In this document: piece by piece, positions 25,786 through 38,301 of the stretch | Position numbering within the stretch: position 1 is the stretch's first letter | Layout: every line of letters begins with the position of its first letter | From: Phorcus lineatus | Taxonomy: Eukaryota; Mollusca; Gastropoda; Trochida; Trochidae | DNA: 64,000 nucleotides | Direction: 5' to 3' | Assembly: GCA_921293015.1 (NCBI GenBank) | Contig: OV121088.1 | Span: forward strand, 36,270,836-36,334,835 | Program-made: the position numbers and the translations under genes | The notes under the pieces: generated by a model | What the model was told of the DNA's origin: nothing | What the model saw: the letters and a program-made list of their open reading frames with translations, nothing else | Database searches by the model: none

Positions 25786-25939
25786 TTATTTTATAATATT
25801 TTAAGAATATTCAAATACCATGCAACGAAAACCAAATAATCTCTGTATGAAATCTTATCTCAAGGGAACAGTTGCACGTTTTTGAAAGATTATTTTTCAT
25901 GTTTCCCCATTTTAAATTTATGCTCAATAAATCATCTTC

Positions 25940-26212
25940 ATAGCACAACAACTTCTCAATACTCAATTTGATCATCCGTAGTCGTAAAGGAAATAATAAT
26001 TTATCAAGCGATGACTACTTGTGGCCATTTATGTGTGAACACCTTATAATAATTTGATGAAAGGAAATAGATTCGCATGGCTAAACCAATCAAATACGTT
26101 CATTTTATGACGACTCCTTTTGATTCAAACACATTCTTTCGTAATTTGAAAATTTATCTTCGTTTTAATGAGATCACTTTATTTATCTGAAACGTGCTTT
26201 AGCGACTTTAAA
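25940..26212 (+). repeat. Dispersed repeat D, copy 2
   Basis: GATCATCCGTAGTCGTAAAG (25970) is followed by GTGGCCATTTATGTGTGAAC, ACTCCTTTTGATTCAAACA, GAGATCACTTTATTTATCTG and AAACGTGCTTTAGCGACTTT. These are the same blocks, in the same order, as 7430-7756. Confidence 0.75.
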
Positions 26213-29200
26213 CCTTCATTTATGAGTAATTTCAATGTTAAAGACAGCACAAGTTAAATGATGAAATCAGGAGATAACGGATTAGCTATCAGTGCATAAG
26301 GTAGTGTCATAATATAGGACATCTAAGGTAATTGACATAGATCTGAATCTTCTGTTCAAGTTCGCATCAACGTACTCAACTTTCTATTCCAGAATATGTT
26401 AACAGAACATAAACAACATTTCCTTTGTCTTTAACTATGTTATCATTTGCAATGCTTAAACATATACATTGAAATCGTAGCATCTTCAGTTTTTAATAAT
26501 GTTTTTTAAAAGAATTATTCGTTTCAACATTCCCAAAGTGTTAAATTAATGATTCCAATATAAGAATATCGTTGTTGACATTTTACCATGGATATTCAAG
26601 AAATTAATTTAAGTATCGAATGTGGATTAATTTGTACCCTAGATCTTATAAAGGTTTATCATGTTTCTCGATTTAGATATTTTTCTAAACACTGAAAATG
26701 TAGCATATTTTGAAAAAAAGTACTTCAAACTATTATTTCGCAAAGCGTGACAAAGACGTAGTTAGCTTTAATTGCCTGAATTGCTTTAAATAATTAAATT
26801 TAAATCAATGTCGTAACTTGAATTTATTTTAGGCATTTTAATTTTATATTATAGTTTATTCTTCGTTTTATATGTAAATACACGATGAAGACAAAAATAA
26901 ATTCATAATCATAATTCAGGGCCATAATCATGCATTTAATCATTAACCGAAGTTCTTTAGATGTTCATCGGTTCAATCAGCCATGTTATATCAAACGTTA
27001 GGGAATTATACGCAAATAGTTTTGATATTAAGTTTTTATATACTTTCCGCCTTAAATATATACATGTAACAAGAAGTTTAGTTAGGTAATTAGGTAAAAA
27101 ATCCTATTTCTAATGAGGGGACCTAGTACGGTTACTGTCCTTGTGTTGTTTGTTTGTTTTTAGTTTTTAAAAAAATGCAAGCTGTTACAAAAAAAAGACC
27201 AAAAATCCATTGCCAATCCCAAGGTCATCTCATTGTTACCAAGCGTCCACTAATACAATGCACCGGGTCGGCGGAAATACTTTCCATATGGAATAACGTT
27301 TATGTGGAATTGCTGGACTTGCCACGGCATAACGCTATATAATGTAGCACGAAATATCGAGTAATTCAAGACAAACAACCCAAGAACAATTGATTCCCTG
27401 TCAGGTAGTAAGACGGGGGTGAACGCCCGATGTAATGCACGTGTACAATGGTACAACAGATGTCTGATTATTACATAAATTTATTAGGATTTTTTGCGTA
27501 ATGGGTTGTCGGGTAAATGTAAGAAATGAACTGATCGTCTTTTTGCGATGAATCTTTGAAAGAAATGAAAAATGTGTTGGGAGAAAGCATCAAGATTATT
27601 TTTCCCTCGTAACAATTATTGCTACATAAGCTTTTACTTAGAGATGAAATTTTAAACTCTTCATAAAGATCATGATTACGAGGTACTTGACAGCTGTAGA
27701 TAAAAAGGATTTGCGTTTGTGTGGGCTGCGCCCAGGGGTTGTCACACAATACAATTTAGTATTCTATAAGAAAAATATTGTGCAAACTTTTAATTTTTGT
27801 GTGAATGTTCACTGAATTTTAGTTCCCTATCTTACGTTTTTATTGTAATCATTTATCATTTATGTGCCATACTAGTCTCAATGTTTAATATATTTGGAAT
27901 TCTCTAGGGTAGGGTGCACACTGCCGCTACTCTTATGGATCCACAAATGCTTTACGATAAACGTAATGTTCGTGATGTTACATGTAATGATACACATTGT
28001 ATATGAAATATGCATTTAATGAAACACGAAATTTTCTTCGAACTTTTCCTACTAAGTGTTAGTATTTTTTTCATAGAATTAATTTTCGAAGCAAAATTTT
28101 ACCCTTCTGCGATACATAAGTATTTCCCTTTCCCATTGAAATAACTTATGAGTCAGTATAATGATCGCCATATCATGTCTTCGTCTAGACTACTGGATTC
28201 TGAATTTGAAAAAGATTACTATTTAACAAACAATAAAAATGAGCTTTTGATAAATGTAGTTCAGCTCCAAATCTAGATCTGCTATAATATATCCATATAC
28301 AAAAATAAGTATGTGTCTGTGTATAATTACAGTAATTCGGTAGACTAGATTTATTCAAAAGTCAAACTGATGGCGACACAACGCTTTGACTAAATAGAAA
28401 CCGGGGTATAAAAACACTGTAGCCAACTTTACATCTGAAACCCGTCGATCTGGCGTCGTCTGGAGTGTCTCACATAACCTCTCGAAATTAATAGCTATGA
28501 TGAAACGGTGCCATACTTACTCATGCGAATCGCTTTGTGTAACCAATATGTTGTAATCATTCTACACAAAGCCCTTTTAAACTCTCAGAGCGGAGATGAA
28601 TATGCTATTTTAACGATGTAGGTGACGATGGATGTTTTGGTTTTTTTCTCTCATATAATAACAGGGGTAAAACTTACAATGTACAACGTCCAACTTACCC
28701 ACACTATCGGATTTTAGATCTACATTTTGCAAATACGTAATATTACTAAAACTGTTGATCTAGATTTATTTACATATTGATTTGCTCGATGAAGCTACAC
28801 AAATGACTCGCCGCAACGAATTTGGTAGTTACGTATAACAACATGAACTTAAATCTGAAACTCAATAAACTTATTAAATAAAGTTTAATTTATTAATGTA
28901 AAAGAAAGAAAGGAATTAAGCTGACGTGAAAAAGGACATTTGATTAAGACTCAAATGCTTTGTAATTTTTTGCAATTTCAGGAATATTCCTATTTTGACC
29001 CATAATGTATTAAGACCTTTTCTAATTATAACCGTTAAAGGCGCGACTACCAACCCATGATATTAATAGCCTAAGCGCCTTACACTGCAAGGTATAATCG
29101 TGTTCAGAGGCTAGGGTCAAGTACGACTGGCCAGTAGGGAAGTGAGATCGGTCAAGCGTTGTTACTGACCCCATGTCAGGACATGAATCCAGCAGCCCAT

Positions 29201-30353
29201 TCATACAAGTGACCATTTGAGGACGCTCTTGACCAGCAGTGGTCATTATCTATATATATACACCGGTCAGTGCGTAAACACAGTTGTCTTTGCCTGTCCT
29301 GATATCCTTACACGTCTAGTTAGTTTATGTCCTTAGTCAGTTTATGAATAACTTTTTTACTCTTTATTTATCGAATTTTCCACCATATTCTTCAGGGAGG
29401 GGTAGAAGGCGATACACATTGTTGGTTAGCTTAAAGAGATGACTTCCGATATAGTTAACCTTAAATTTATTTCTATAGATTATGTTCTATTTTTAAAGGG
29501 TTCTACAAATTACATTTACCCCAAAAACGAACTGAAAATTTAAAGAGCTTTATTTTAAGATACGATACTAAAGTATGTACATTTTTTTCCAAAATTATGA
29601 CACTTAGTAGATAATTCTTTATTGCCCGTTAAGGAATTTGTGTTACTTTTAAGTGATCATGAAATTCAAAAGTATATACATAATATTATAAATAGATATA
29701 AAACATATATACAGATATATATATACAAATGAAATATACAAATATTTACAAGTGTACAAATAGTGTTACAGTGAGCCATTAACGATGATTAAGAATTGAA
29801 ATGGACAAGGGCACAAATGACATTTTATAGCGTCGGCACATTATACCGACGATCGGATGGTAATTAGTATGGCATTTACAAAATTATTTTGACTTCATAA
29901 GCGGCATGTCAGATAAAGAGAAAAAAACATATACCCGGTCAATTGGTCTCTGGAATTAAAGTGTATCTTTATGTAAAAATTATAAGTCTGCGTTTTGGAC
30001 AGCGATCTGTATATATAACGTTTGTGTATATCAGAGACCTACCGTAAAAAAATATATATTAATATAATAATGTGACTTAATAATGTTATGAAATGCTGTC
30101 AAATCAAATATGATTTATATGATTAATACCAATCACATGTTAAGAACGATCGAGTTACTTAATTGTTTAATAATATGATTAATGAATGGGTCAAACTGCC
30201 TTGACCTCACTCCGAACCCTAAGTTTGATATAACTGGAGATTTTGACCTAATGTAAATGAATATGAGTCGTATAGATACAATATGTAAAACCCTCCTCAG
30301 GCATTTGACTTTGGTGTTGTTGGCGAATTCATCATTTGATCTTGATGTATCGT
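26213..30353. other. No gene recognised (4.1 kb)
   Basis: AT-rich DNA without a recognisable exon, RNA gene or repeat array. Open frames at 27154-27342, 27471-27749 (minus) and 29022-29246 (minus) are short and match no family. A somewhat GC-richer patch at 29030-29280 could be an old repeat. Confidence 0.4.
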
Positions 30354-30650
30354 GCATTGACTTCGATACTTCCTGCGATTGCATCATTGACTTCGATACT
30401 TCCTGCGATTGCATCATTGACTTCGATACTTCCTGCAATTTTATCATTGACTTCGATACTTCCTGCAATTTCATCATTGACTTCGATACTTCCTGCGATT
30501 GCATCATTGACTTCGATACTTCCTGCAAATTCATCATTGACTTCGATACTTCCTGCGAGTTCATCATTGACTTCGATACTTCCTGCAATTTCATCATTGA
30601 CGTCGATACTTCGTGCGTTTTCACCATTGACTTCGAAACTTCTTTGAGAC
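30354..30650 (+). repeat. 30-bp minisatellite, ~10 copies
   Basis: Ten units of 30 bp share CATTGACTTCGATACTTCCTG, with a variable GCGATTGCAT, GCAATTTCAT or GCAAATTCAT part. Since 30 is divisible by three, three frames stay open. On + this gives decapeptides DFDTSC..II (30257-30691); on - it gives EVSKSMM(K/Q/N)(L/S)Q (30687-30133). The minus frame has an ATG and 184 codons, but open frames on both strands argue that openness follows from the repeat, not from selection. Confidence 0.95.
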
Positions 30651-30740
30651 TTCTATACTTTCTGCTTATTCCATATTTGACTTTCATGTAATGTACGATT
30701 TAAGTAAATTTGAAACTAAATTCACTCTTAACTCTAATTA

Positions 30741-30903
30741 GGAGATAAATCCCTTCTGTTTTTTATTTTGGGGTTGTATGTCGTGCATTTTTCACCCCTA
30801 AATATAATTTCAAACCGAGCTTGCGAGGTTTGAAATGTTTATTTAGGGGTGAAAAATGCACGACATACAACCCCAAAATAAAAAACAGAAGGGATTTATC
30901 TCC
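30741..30903. repeat. Perfect 63-bp-arm foldback (palindrome)
   Basis: Arms 30741-30803 and 30841-30903 are exact reverse complements over all 63 bases (left arm starts GGAGATAAATCCC, right arm ends GGGATTTATCTCC). The 37-bp centre contains a second perfect 10-bp stem, ATTTCAAACC / GGTTTGAAAT, closed by GAGCTTGCGA, so almost the entire 163 bp can fold on itself. CTAATTAG stands at 30734-30741 and again at 30916-30923, a possible imprecise target duplication. There is no coding capacity. Confidence 0.97.
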
Positions 30904-32507
30904 ATTCTAACATGACTAATTAGAAATATAATGAGGAACTAATTTTCCTTGCGTAAACAACAATGTGATTAGGTCGAACCAGTACAGACCGGTTCCACTT
31001 GCTTTCGAAACTACGGTACAGTTCATTTTCAAAAACACGCTTCAATAATTAAAAAAACTATCGTAACATAAACAAACAGGTTTTAAATAAAACCCATAAG
31101 AATTTATTTCATTGAGGATAAAATCAACAAAAGACAATTATTTTTTTTTATCCCGTAAGAGTTACGATTTTCACGTAAATACATAGGACACCCATCACCC
31201 CTACAATACCGACAAGGACTGACCAAATCAAGGGACGTTACTCTAAAAGTAGTTGTTTACTGCTAGCGCATCTCACGCAAGATGTGAACTGATTGAATAA
31301 ACGACCAAGAAAGCTTTATAGTTTTGTCATGGTTGAATAAACTGTCTGGAACTGTGGTCACATATGAATGAGAGGGGGGAAGGGAAGGAAAGTTGAAGAA
31401 TAACGTACGTCCCCTCTGTTCACTTGACGAATCGCTTTATTACCGTGCGTTACGGCAAGAAGCGAGCTCCGTTTGAAATTAAATTTAGTGATAAATAAAT
31501 AAACTACTTCGACAAAAAATATACCACAGAATGGATTTATCCTATAAATTTCATTTTTAAAAAACGGTACTGTCAACGTCTGTGTAGAATTGATTTAAAA
31601 TTCATTTTGCTCTTGTCTGTAAGGCGATGAAAACAGTAAGTTCAGCGAATGGAGTTTGTAAACGTGCGCGTATGAATGTGAATCGGTCGTAAATATTTAG
31701 AGGTGATTATCGGCGAAATAATCACTCCAAAATTGATTTTGGTAACCAATCAGAAAGCAGTATTTTCATTCTAGTTTTCGTGTCATGTTAGAATGTGTAA
31801 TTATTTACCTACCATAAATGAATGTCATATCATTTTGTGTACAAATCAACACAAGATCAAAATCTTCAAACCATTTTGAAATCTGTAAAAGACAGTGCAA
31901 CTATTATGAACATGTTGTTATTATCTGATGTAAATATACGTACATATGTAATGATCGTCGGATTGACATGTGGAGCAAATAAGGAGATTCACTCATTCAT
32001 TTATTCATTCATTCATTCATTTCTTATCGGAATGGCCTCATAACTATGTTTAAAAACTGAAAAAAATCAAGCTTGATCTTGACACAGAATCAACTGACCT
32101 TTACACACCCGATGGATTAAAGATACACGAGTATGACGACGATGTCATTTCTAGGCCAATCCTGTATAACTCCCAGTGCCGCCTCAGATTATTCTGCGTC
32201 ATGCGAACTCTCATTCTTGTCTTAGATATTTGTGGAAACCAGAGGAGAGATTAGCCTATTCTCCTTTCGTCGTCTAAACCATGGACTTATGACAATATCA
32301 TTAAAGGGTAAGATCAGCTTAGCCATATGGTTTCATTGATAGGAAACTTCAACGAGCGGGCTAAGGCGTGGCAAACGTGTCCTAAACACTCGTGACATGG
32401 TCAGCTACAAAACATGACATTGGTGTTCTTTTATCTATACTGGATAAAATAATTATTTTTTTGAATTTTTATGTTTATTTTATCAGTGCATTGATGGATC
32501 ATAAGGG
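30904..32507. other. No gene recognised (1.6 kb)
   Basis: AT-rich DNA. TTCATTCATTCATT simple repeats lie at 31993-32022. Open frames are short and unrecognised. Confidence 0.4.
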
Positions 32508-32622
32508 AAGTTTGCGTTGCGCAACGGATATAGAATAACTTGTTTTCCCTTTGCGTGAACGAAGTGAGTAAAAGGACAAGTGGTTATTCTAAATTCGTTG
32601 CCCAAAGGCGTGCTTTGCTTTT
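32508..32622. repeat. Foldback element family F2, copy 2
   Basis: The left arm AAGTTTGCGTTGCGCAACGG then ATATAGAATAAC..TTGTTTTCCCTTT pairs imperfectly with the right arm ending near 32622, across the apex GCGTGAACGAAGTGAG. The left arm aligns with the element at 8083 (AAGTTTAGCGTTACGCAACA..GATATA..AGTTTTCCCT), so the two are one family. Confidence 0.75.
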
Positions 32623-33875
32623 GAATGGTTAAACAGTTAATTATCGATACTTCAAAAAACATTACATGAAACTATAGCGTTTTTGTCCAATATATTAAAT
32701 ATATTTTCTTTAATTTGAAATACATATCATTTAGAAGTGGACAGGTAATACCGCTACAATTGCATTTCAGATGTAACATTGTTTCACTATATAAATGACA
32801 AATCCCTAATGAATTCAGCTTTGAATCTGTGCGAATTAACATTTATCAGAAAGATTATAATGGTCAAATGTTTAAAATCTCTTAAATACCACTTATTGGA
32901 CGTCTTTGCCGGTTGCAGATTGGTAAATGTTGATTGGACATTCAGTGCTGTGTTACCTGTGTTGGTCATCCCTAAAAGTACAACATTTTTAATGTTGCAT
33001 ATAAAGTGGCTTTTGTTTTTGTAGTTAATATGTTTTTAGAGTTTTTCCCCAATAGGGATATGTTTAAATTGTCAGCAAAGGACCACTTCAAGTTTCAAAT
33101 TTAAAGTGTGCTGTGAAGACTTCCTGCAATAAATGTATGTCCTTTGAACCCGAACAGCGACGAAGAAAACTGACAGAGACTAATTTCTACACATTTATGA
33201 TACTCAAAACATCAGTTGCTCCGTTTAGTTCCTAACAAGACGTAGGTACTGTCACATATTAGTCGGTCCATGGCTACAAGTTGAGAATACAGACAGTATA
33301 CGTTCTGATAAATGCATACCTCATTTATACAATATGCGTTTCAAATTTCCAATCGTGTCCATATATAAGAATATATCAACATTATTTCATTAATTTCATC
33401 GTTAGTTACCTAAACAATGCTTGACCATTCTGGTGCGGCTACTGAAAAAAGAACTGGGTATAAAGAATATCGGCATACAGGTATTTGTGTTAAAACCGTG
33501 TCTGTCCTAACTGCGTTATTATATATGAGATTTGTTCTGCTTTTCTCCAGCCTTTTGAAATATTCATCTCGGATGAAATGCGCGTCAGTTAATCATTGGG
33601 TGAAGGCATGGTTGCTTCAGCAGCTGAAGTGTTTAAACAGCCTCATCTTCAACACTTTACATAAACACATAAAACTAAAACATTACACACACAGATTTCA
33701 GAAGGGTTAACGACATTGACAGACGGTCATTTCGCTTGCTCATGATCTGTATGTGATTGACCGGCGAGTCTATGTTTATCAGTAGCAAGGCTGATATCTA
33801 CCAGATAGATTCATGTAGGTACTACGGTCTCCAAGTAGGTAAACACTTATCAGTGGTCCCATTGATTAATATCGT
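32623..33875. other. No gene recognised
   Basis: Open frames at 32779-33024 and 33417-33710 are hydrophobic or mixed, AT-rich and unrecognised. No splice-bounded exon stood out. Confidence 0.35.
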
Positions 33876-34403
33876 GAAGCGTCGACCATAACACCTGCAC
33901 GTATATAACAGTTTCGATGTCGCCGCTATATCACTTACGTTGTGCGAAAATTCATGACAATTTAGTTGTTTCGTTTGAACACGCATGAGAAATATTTATG
34001 ATTGGGCCAATAATTAGCAATATAAGCCATTAACAATTGTAACTGTTATTGTTGGGACCACATTTGCTGATGTTACAGTCAATGCTGGCGGTATTGCATG
34101 ACTGTGTGGGTTCGAAGCGTCGACCATAACACCTTATTTGAATAACATTTTCGTTGCCGCCGCTATCACTCACTTAAATTAAGTTGTTTCATTCGATCAC
34201 GCAAATATATTTAATTTGGCTTATATCCATAATTTCAAAAACAAATCATTTAGATAGTGAATAATTGTAACTTTTATATTTTGGACCACAGCATCTGCAT
34301 TGGTACAATTTCTTGTTCTATTTCGATATTTGTCGATTCGGGAGCGAGTTGGTTAGCTTTTGTTAGGGTCAATGTTGACGATGTTGCCTGACTGTGTAGG
34401 TTC
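33876..34403 (+). repeat. Diverged tandem duplication (~240-290 bp units) ending in SINE B boxes
   Basis: GAAGCGTCGACCATAACACC occurs at 33876 and 34114. Both copies then share the blocks (C/T)GCCGCTAT..CACTTA, AGTTGTTTC.TT(T/C)GA, AATTGTAACT and TGGGACCACA / TGGACCACAG, and end in GACTGTGT(G/A)GGTTCGAA. The breakpoint falls inside a tRNA-type B box, so the duplication probably arose between two SINE copies. The first unit lacks about 60 bp of the SINE head present in the second. Confidence 0.75.
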
Positions 34404-34420
34404 GAATCCCGGAGGGGACT
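34339..34420 (+). mobile_element. tRNA-derived SINE head
   Basis: GGGAGCGAGTTGGTTAGC (about 34340) has the layout of an RNA polymerase III A box and the D arm of a tRNA. A perfect B box, GGTTCGAATCC, sits at 34399-34409 and is followed by CGG. The spacing fits a tRNA-like head, but the acceptor ends do not pair, so this is not a functional tRNA gene. A related head lies on the minus strand at 62794-62874. Confidence 0.8.
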
Positions 34421-35622
34421 TACCCGAAAAGTAAAAGAATTTGTATAATGCTGAAGGTGAGATCCAAAATATAACAATATTACTATATTCATAAGTCAGA
34501 TGTACTCGTGTTTTTAGAGGTGCCGAACGCTCGTAAGTGTTTCTTTAGATTGCACTTTAGAACGTTTTCTTAGATAATTGAAATTAAATGTCACAAAAAA
34601 ATATAGTGTGAGACAGTGTAACATCTTTTATTTTGTTTTATTGTGTACATCATTAAACTTTATCCGCCAATAACCAACGTGTATTAGATTAGTAAAATTT
34701 CTTTAAATGCCCTCCAAAAGGTTGGTGATTGAATGTCATCAATGGAACTTCTACTTCATATTGTTTTTATTCAAATACTCTACTGCGTAAATATGTGGCT
34801 TGTATTTGTGAAACTAAACCTCTACCGTGATAAAACGCCACTTCAGTACTAAGCAGTGTTTTGTCGTATTTCTGATAGGAGTTGTCGACTGTCGTCTATA
34901 CAACGAGCAAGGACGTGGTTTTTTGACCTACATATATCTTATCTTAAAGGAGGGAGGGTTATGTAAGGATAATTAAGAAGATAGAAATAGAGAACAAATA
35001 TTTTAGATTGTTTGGGTGTAAAATCATAATCGGATATGACCGTACAACCTAAGTTTCCTTCACATATGAATATTTGTTATTTGAGTGTTTTCGTAATTGC
35101 ACGTTTTCTGTATATGAAATAAATTTGAAATAATCTTCTATTATTTATAACAAAATTTATAATAAAAATATAAAAGCAATTAATAATACTTTCAAAACGT
35201 TGTTCGTGAAGGTATACTATATTTGACATACACGGCAAGATTAAGTTTTACCAATTTACTTACGTTTATTCTCACTGTCAGATAATCTGCTATATATAGA
35301 AACTAATTATTCAAACGGACCATTTTAGAACCTGGTTCGAACGTATTCAAAGCAAAAGTAAACATACTGGCCCGAGCTTCGATTTGTTATCGATTTGTTT
35401 ATTGATTTTGTTTCCGATTATTTGTTTTGCTAGAAATACACCCAGCTTGACAAATTTCTTCTCTTCCATCAATAGTTACTTAAATTGCTTTTCGATTTCG
35501 AAACGGAATCTCACTATTTTCTAAACCTTTAATTCCAGAAGCTTGTGAATGGTCCCTTTTCCTCAAAGATCGAACGTCTGATATAATGACATTTTTTATT
35601 TGCTTATTTGTTCGAATATTTT
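34421..35622. other. No gene recognised
   Basis: AT-rich sequence with no recognisable exon or repeat. Confidence 0.35.
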
Positions 35623-35649
35623 GGGGGGGCGGGGGGGGGGGGGGGGGGG
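35623..35649 (+). repeat. Poly-G tract (possible G-quadruplex)
   Basis: Seven G, one C, then nineteen G in an otherwise AT-rich setting. A run like this can form quadruplex structures and is prone to length error in sequencing. The minus-strand frame through it encodes a proline run and is not considered a gene. Confidence 0.9.
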
Positions 35650-38030
35650 TGGTACTTTCTCAACTTGATTGAATTGCAAGCGTCCTTTTATCGTATATAA
35701 ACTAATCAAACATGACGTAAACAACAAGAAAGCAAATAAGCATTTTCGTCCAACCTTCTTGAAGGAATCATCTTCAATTTTAAAGGATGTCTGTGTCAAT
35801 TTCGCTTGAGTTTTATACAACGTTTTGTGATTGATATTTTGAAGAACTCTTTTGTTACGGATTTGTTGTACAGCAAGTTTTTGGTATTAATTTCAGACTA
35901 AATGTGCCTGTAAAATTTTATATTTTTAACGTTATCTAGACATTTGGCCTTGAGAGTTTCATATTTTATATCAATAATATTTCACAGTTGTCAAGTGATC
36001 AGGGCCCAGGTCAATAAGTTTTTACGTTGTAAGTTTCAGGAATCAACCAGTGTACTTTATGGTCGTGTTTATTGATGAGGTCCGATAAACAAATATATAG
36101 AAATCAAATATTTCAATCTTAGAAACTTGTTTTGACTACGAAAACACAATCTACGAACTAGTCCGGTCTACGAAAACACTGGTTACCGATATCTATATGG
36201 TTGGCATGGTCGTATGCCTTTTGCGCACATTTTGGTACTGTAATTGGTATGTATTTATTTTGCATAACTAGCTTATAAATTTTGTACCAATAAACCACGC
36301 AAACTTGTTAAAAGTTAGCAGAATGTCGCCCAGTATCAATCAATGGTATGGCTTTGTAACGTAGTCGTCTTGTGGATTAACTCTTCTCTTGCTGTGGGTA
36401 GCGTTGCAACAGTTGACATCGAACGGTTTAGCTGAACGTATTAGAAACTATTCCAAGATTCATGATAAAATCATTATTAATGTTGGACATCGTTTAGATA
36501 AAGCCTAATTTCGTTGAGTTAGGTTTGTTCGTTTGTTAATGTTAACTAGTTTGACATGTTTTATATAATAATATGTTGTAGGTTTGATCTTTTTTAACAT
36601 ATTGATGTGTAACAATTCGACGTATAAAATCTAATTCAATCGATTAACCTTTAAACATCTTATATAAATGACATACACTCATGTTTAAAGTGCGTGTTCT
36701 CTAGCAAACACAACACGCAAGCTTTATATCTGTCCCAATGATAAATTAGGTATTTTTTCAAATGTTGACCTTTCAAAACTCCAATCACTCATTATTTAAT
36801 TCTTTAAAGCCACTTCTGCAAATATTTAATGCATGTGTACCGTGTATCGCAATATCAACCTGATAACTTTTAGTTTAAAAAGGCACTTTACTTTGTTATT
36901 TTACTTCTGATTTCCCCCGACAAAATGACGTTTTTGACATGGTTTTCCATTTTTGACTGATACCATATTGTTGTTCACTATTAGAGAATTTATTCACAAG
37001 TGTAGATGTGTTCTGTTGTACAAGTTACAACAGTTTATAATGTTGTTCATGTTGTTAAGAAGAAACTTCTTATTTTATATATTCTTAAGAATATTATTTA
37101 TTCAATTCAATTCCGTACATTTTAATAGGCCATCATAACGTCAGAACGGTTTTTTGTAAGACTCCATGAAAATATAAATGAAACTCGTTGTGAATAATAT
37201 TGAGTATAATAATCTTTGAATATATCATACAGTATACTTGTAAAGTAATTTCTAATTGTGTCTTTATTTATATATGCGTGTGTGTTTGGAACTTCTGACT
37301 ACGTGTATTTGATAGAAAGTGTGTCTTTCGACAGATTAATTACCATATGGATTGCATTCTTCAAAGTGTCTTGATTACGTACTTCCTTATGGTTCAACCT
37401 CGGTCTCAACGCAATCTCATTGAAACGAAATCTAAATACTCCACTACATTACGAATGTAATCTGTCTAACGTAGTGCAGCAATGTTAGATTTTATCTTTC
37501 TCAACGCAAAGCAGAGGTCATCTTCGTGATGAAGACACTAATGGATTTATACATGTATGAGACAGTGTCTTTCAAAGAATCTTGAGTCGACAATTGGATA
37601 GAAATAGCTTCAGCATCTTCAGTGTTTGCAGTTGGCAGTCTATGAAACGCATCTTGATTGATGCGATCTCCGGAATAACTTCTTGCCGTCAATCTGAGTA
37701 CAGTGCCAGAATCGTGTAAATGTCAAGGGCAAGTGCAGTTGTCGTAATGGGTCACGTATAAATCTAAAGTTCTTGCAATAAAAACACAAGTTAAATAATA
37801 CCAAACACATTCTCTTCATGAATTATGTTTTCGGGGTCTGACATTTGACTGAGTACTTGAAGCTACTTGATATCTTCAAGCAAATTTTCTTAATTTGTTT
37901 CATCACGCATTTTAGACTCTGGCCAGCACAGTTATCTGATGTGTTTACCATTCTAGAACAGTAAACAGATCTGTCGTTGAGGTTAGTTACCCCATCTGAC
38001 CTAGCCGAGGTCACGCTGAGGGGCCGTTAA
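35650..38030. other. Upstream intergenic region of the hexokinase gene
   Basis: No exon or repeat recognised over 2.4 kb. It becomes less AT-rich from about 37900 toward the promoter. Confidence 0.4.
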
Positions 38031-38147
38031 GAGGCGGGGCTAACGTAACAGGGGAACCCTGGATCACGCCAATGGGTCAAGGTCTAGGCGACAGAGACGT
38101 CACGTGACCTGAGTTATATAAGTATATCGTCCTAGCTGATAATTCCA
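38031..38147 (+). promoter_or_regulatory. Hexokinase promoter: GC box, CCAAT, GTCACGTGAC, TATA
   Basis: In order: GC box GAGGCGGGGC (38031-38040); CCAAT (38069-38073); TCAAGGTCT (38077-38085), one base from an ERR/SF-1 half-site; the palindrome GTCACGTGAC (38099-38108), which contains the E-box CACGTG and overlaps a CRE-like GACGTCAC; and TATATAAG (38115-38122). The A at 38147 in CCACTT lies 32 bp from the first T of the TATA box and is the most likely transcription start, putting CCAAT near -75. The spacing is textbook for a regulated RNA polymerase II promoter. Which factors bind is inference. Confidence 0.8.
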
Positions 38148-38301
38148 CTTGGTCGCGCACTGCTACGGGATATTCCTCCATCTCAGTGTGCTACGTATTA
38201 CAACAGAAGTACCGTACTAATACGTAAAGCAACACATTAGGTTAGCAAATTCATCAAACAGCTTTTGGTGGGATATTCCGTAGCGACACCCAAATCTCAA
38301 A
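38147..38301 (+). other. HK: Predicted hexokinase 5' untranslated region
   Basis: About 155 nt from the predicted start site to the initiation codon. It contains no upstream ATG, so the ATG at 38302 (context CTCAAAATGA, A at -3) is the first in the transcript. Confidence 0.6.

Noticed and set aside
28171..28272. 33-codon frame starting MSSSRLLDSEFEKDYY
   Set aside because: Short, AT-rich, no splice sites or family match; could be chance.
34339..34420. Functional tRNA gene
   Set aside because: A and B boxes are present but the acceptor and anticodon stems do not pair; it fits a SINE head.
35596..35820. Minus-strand proline-rich ORF
   Set aside because: The proline run is just the poly-G tract read on the other strand.
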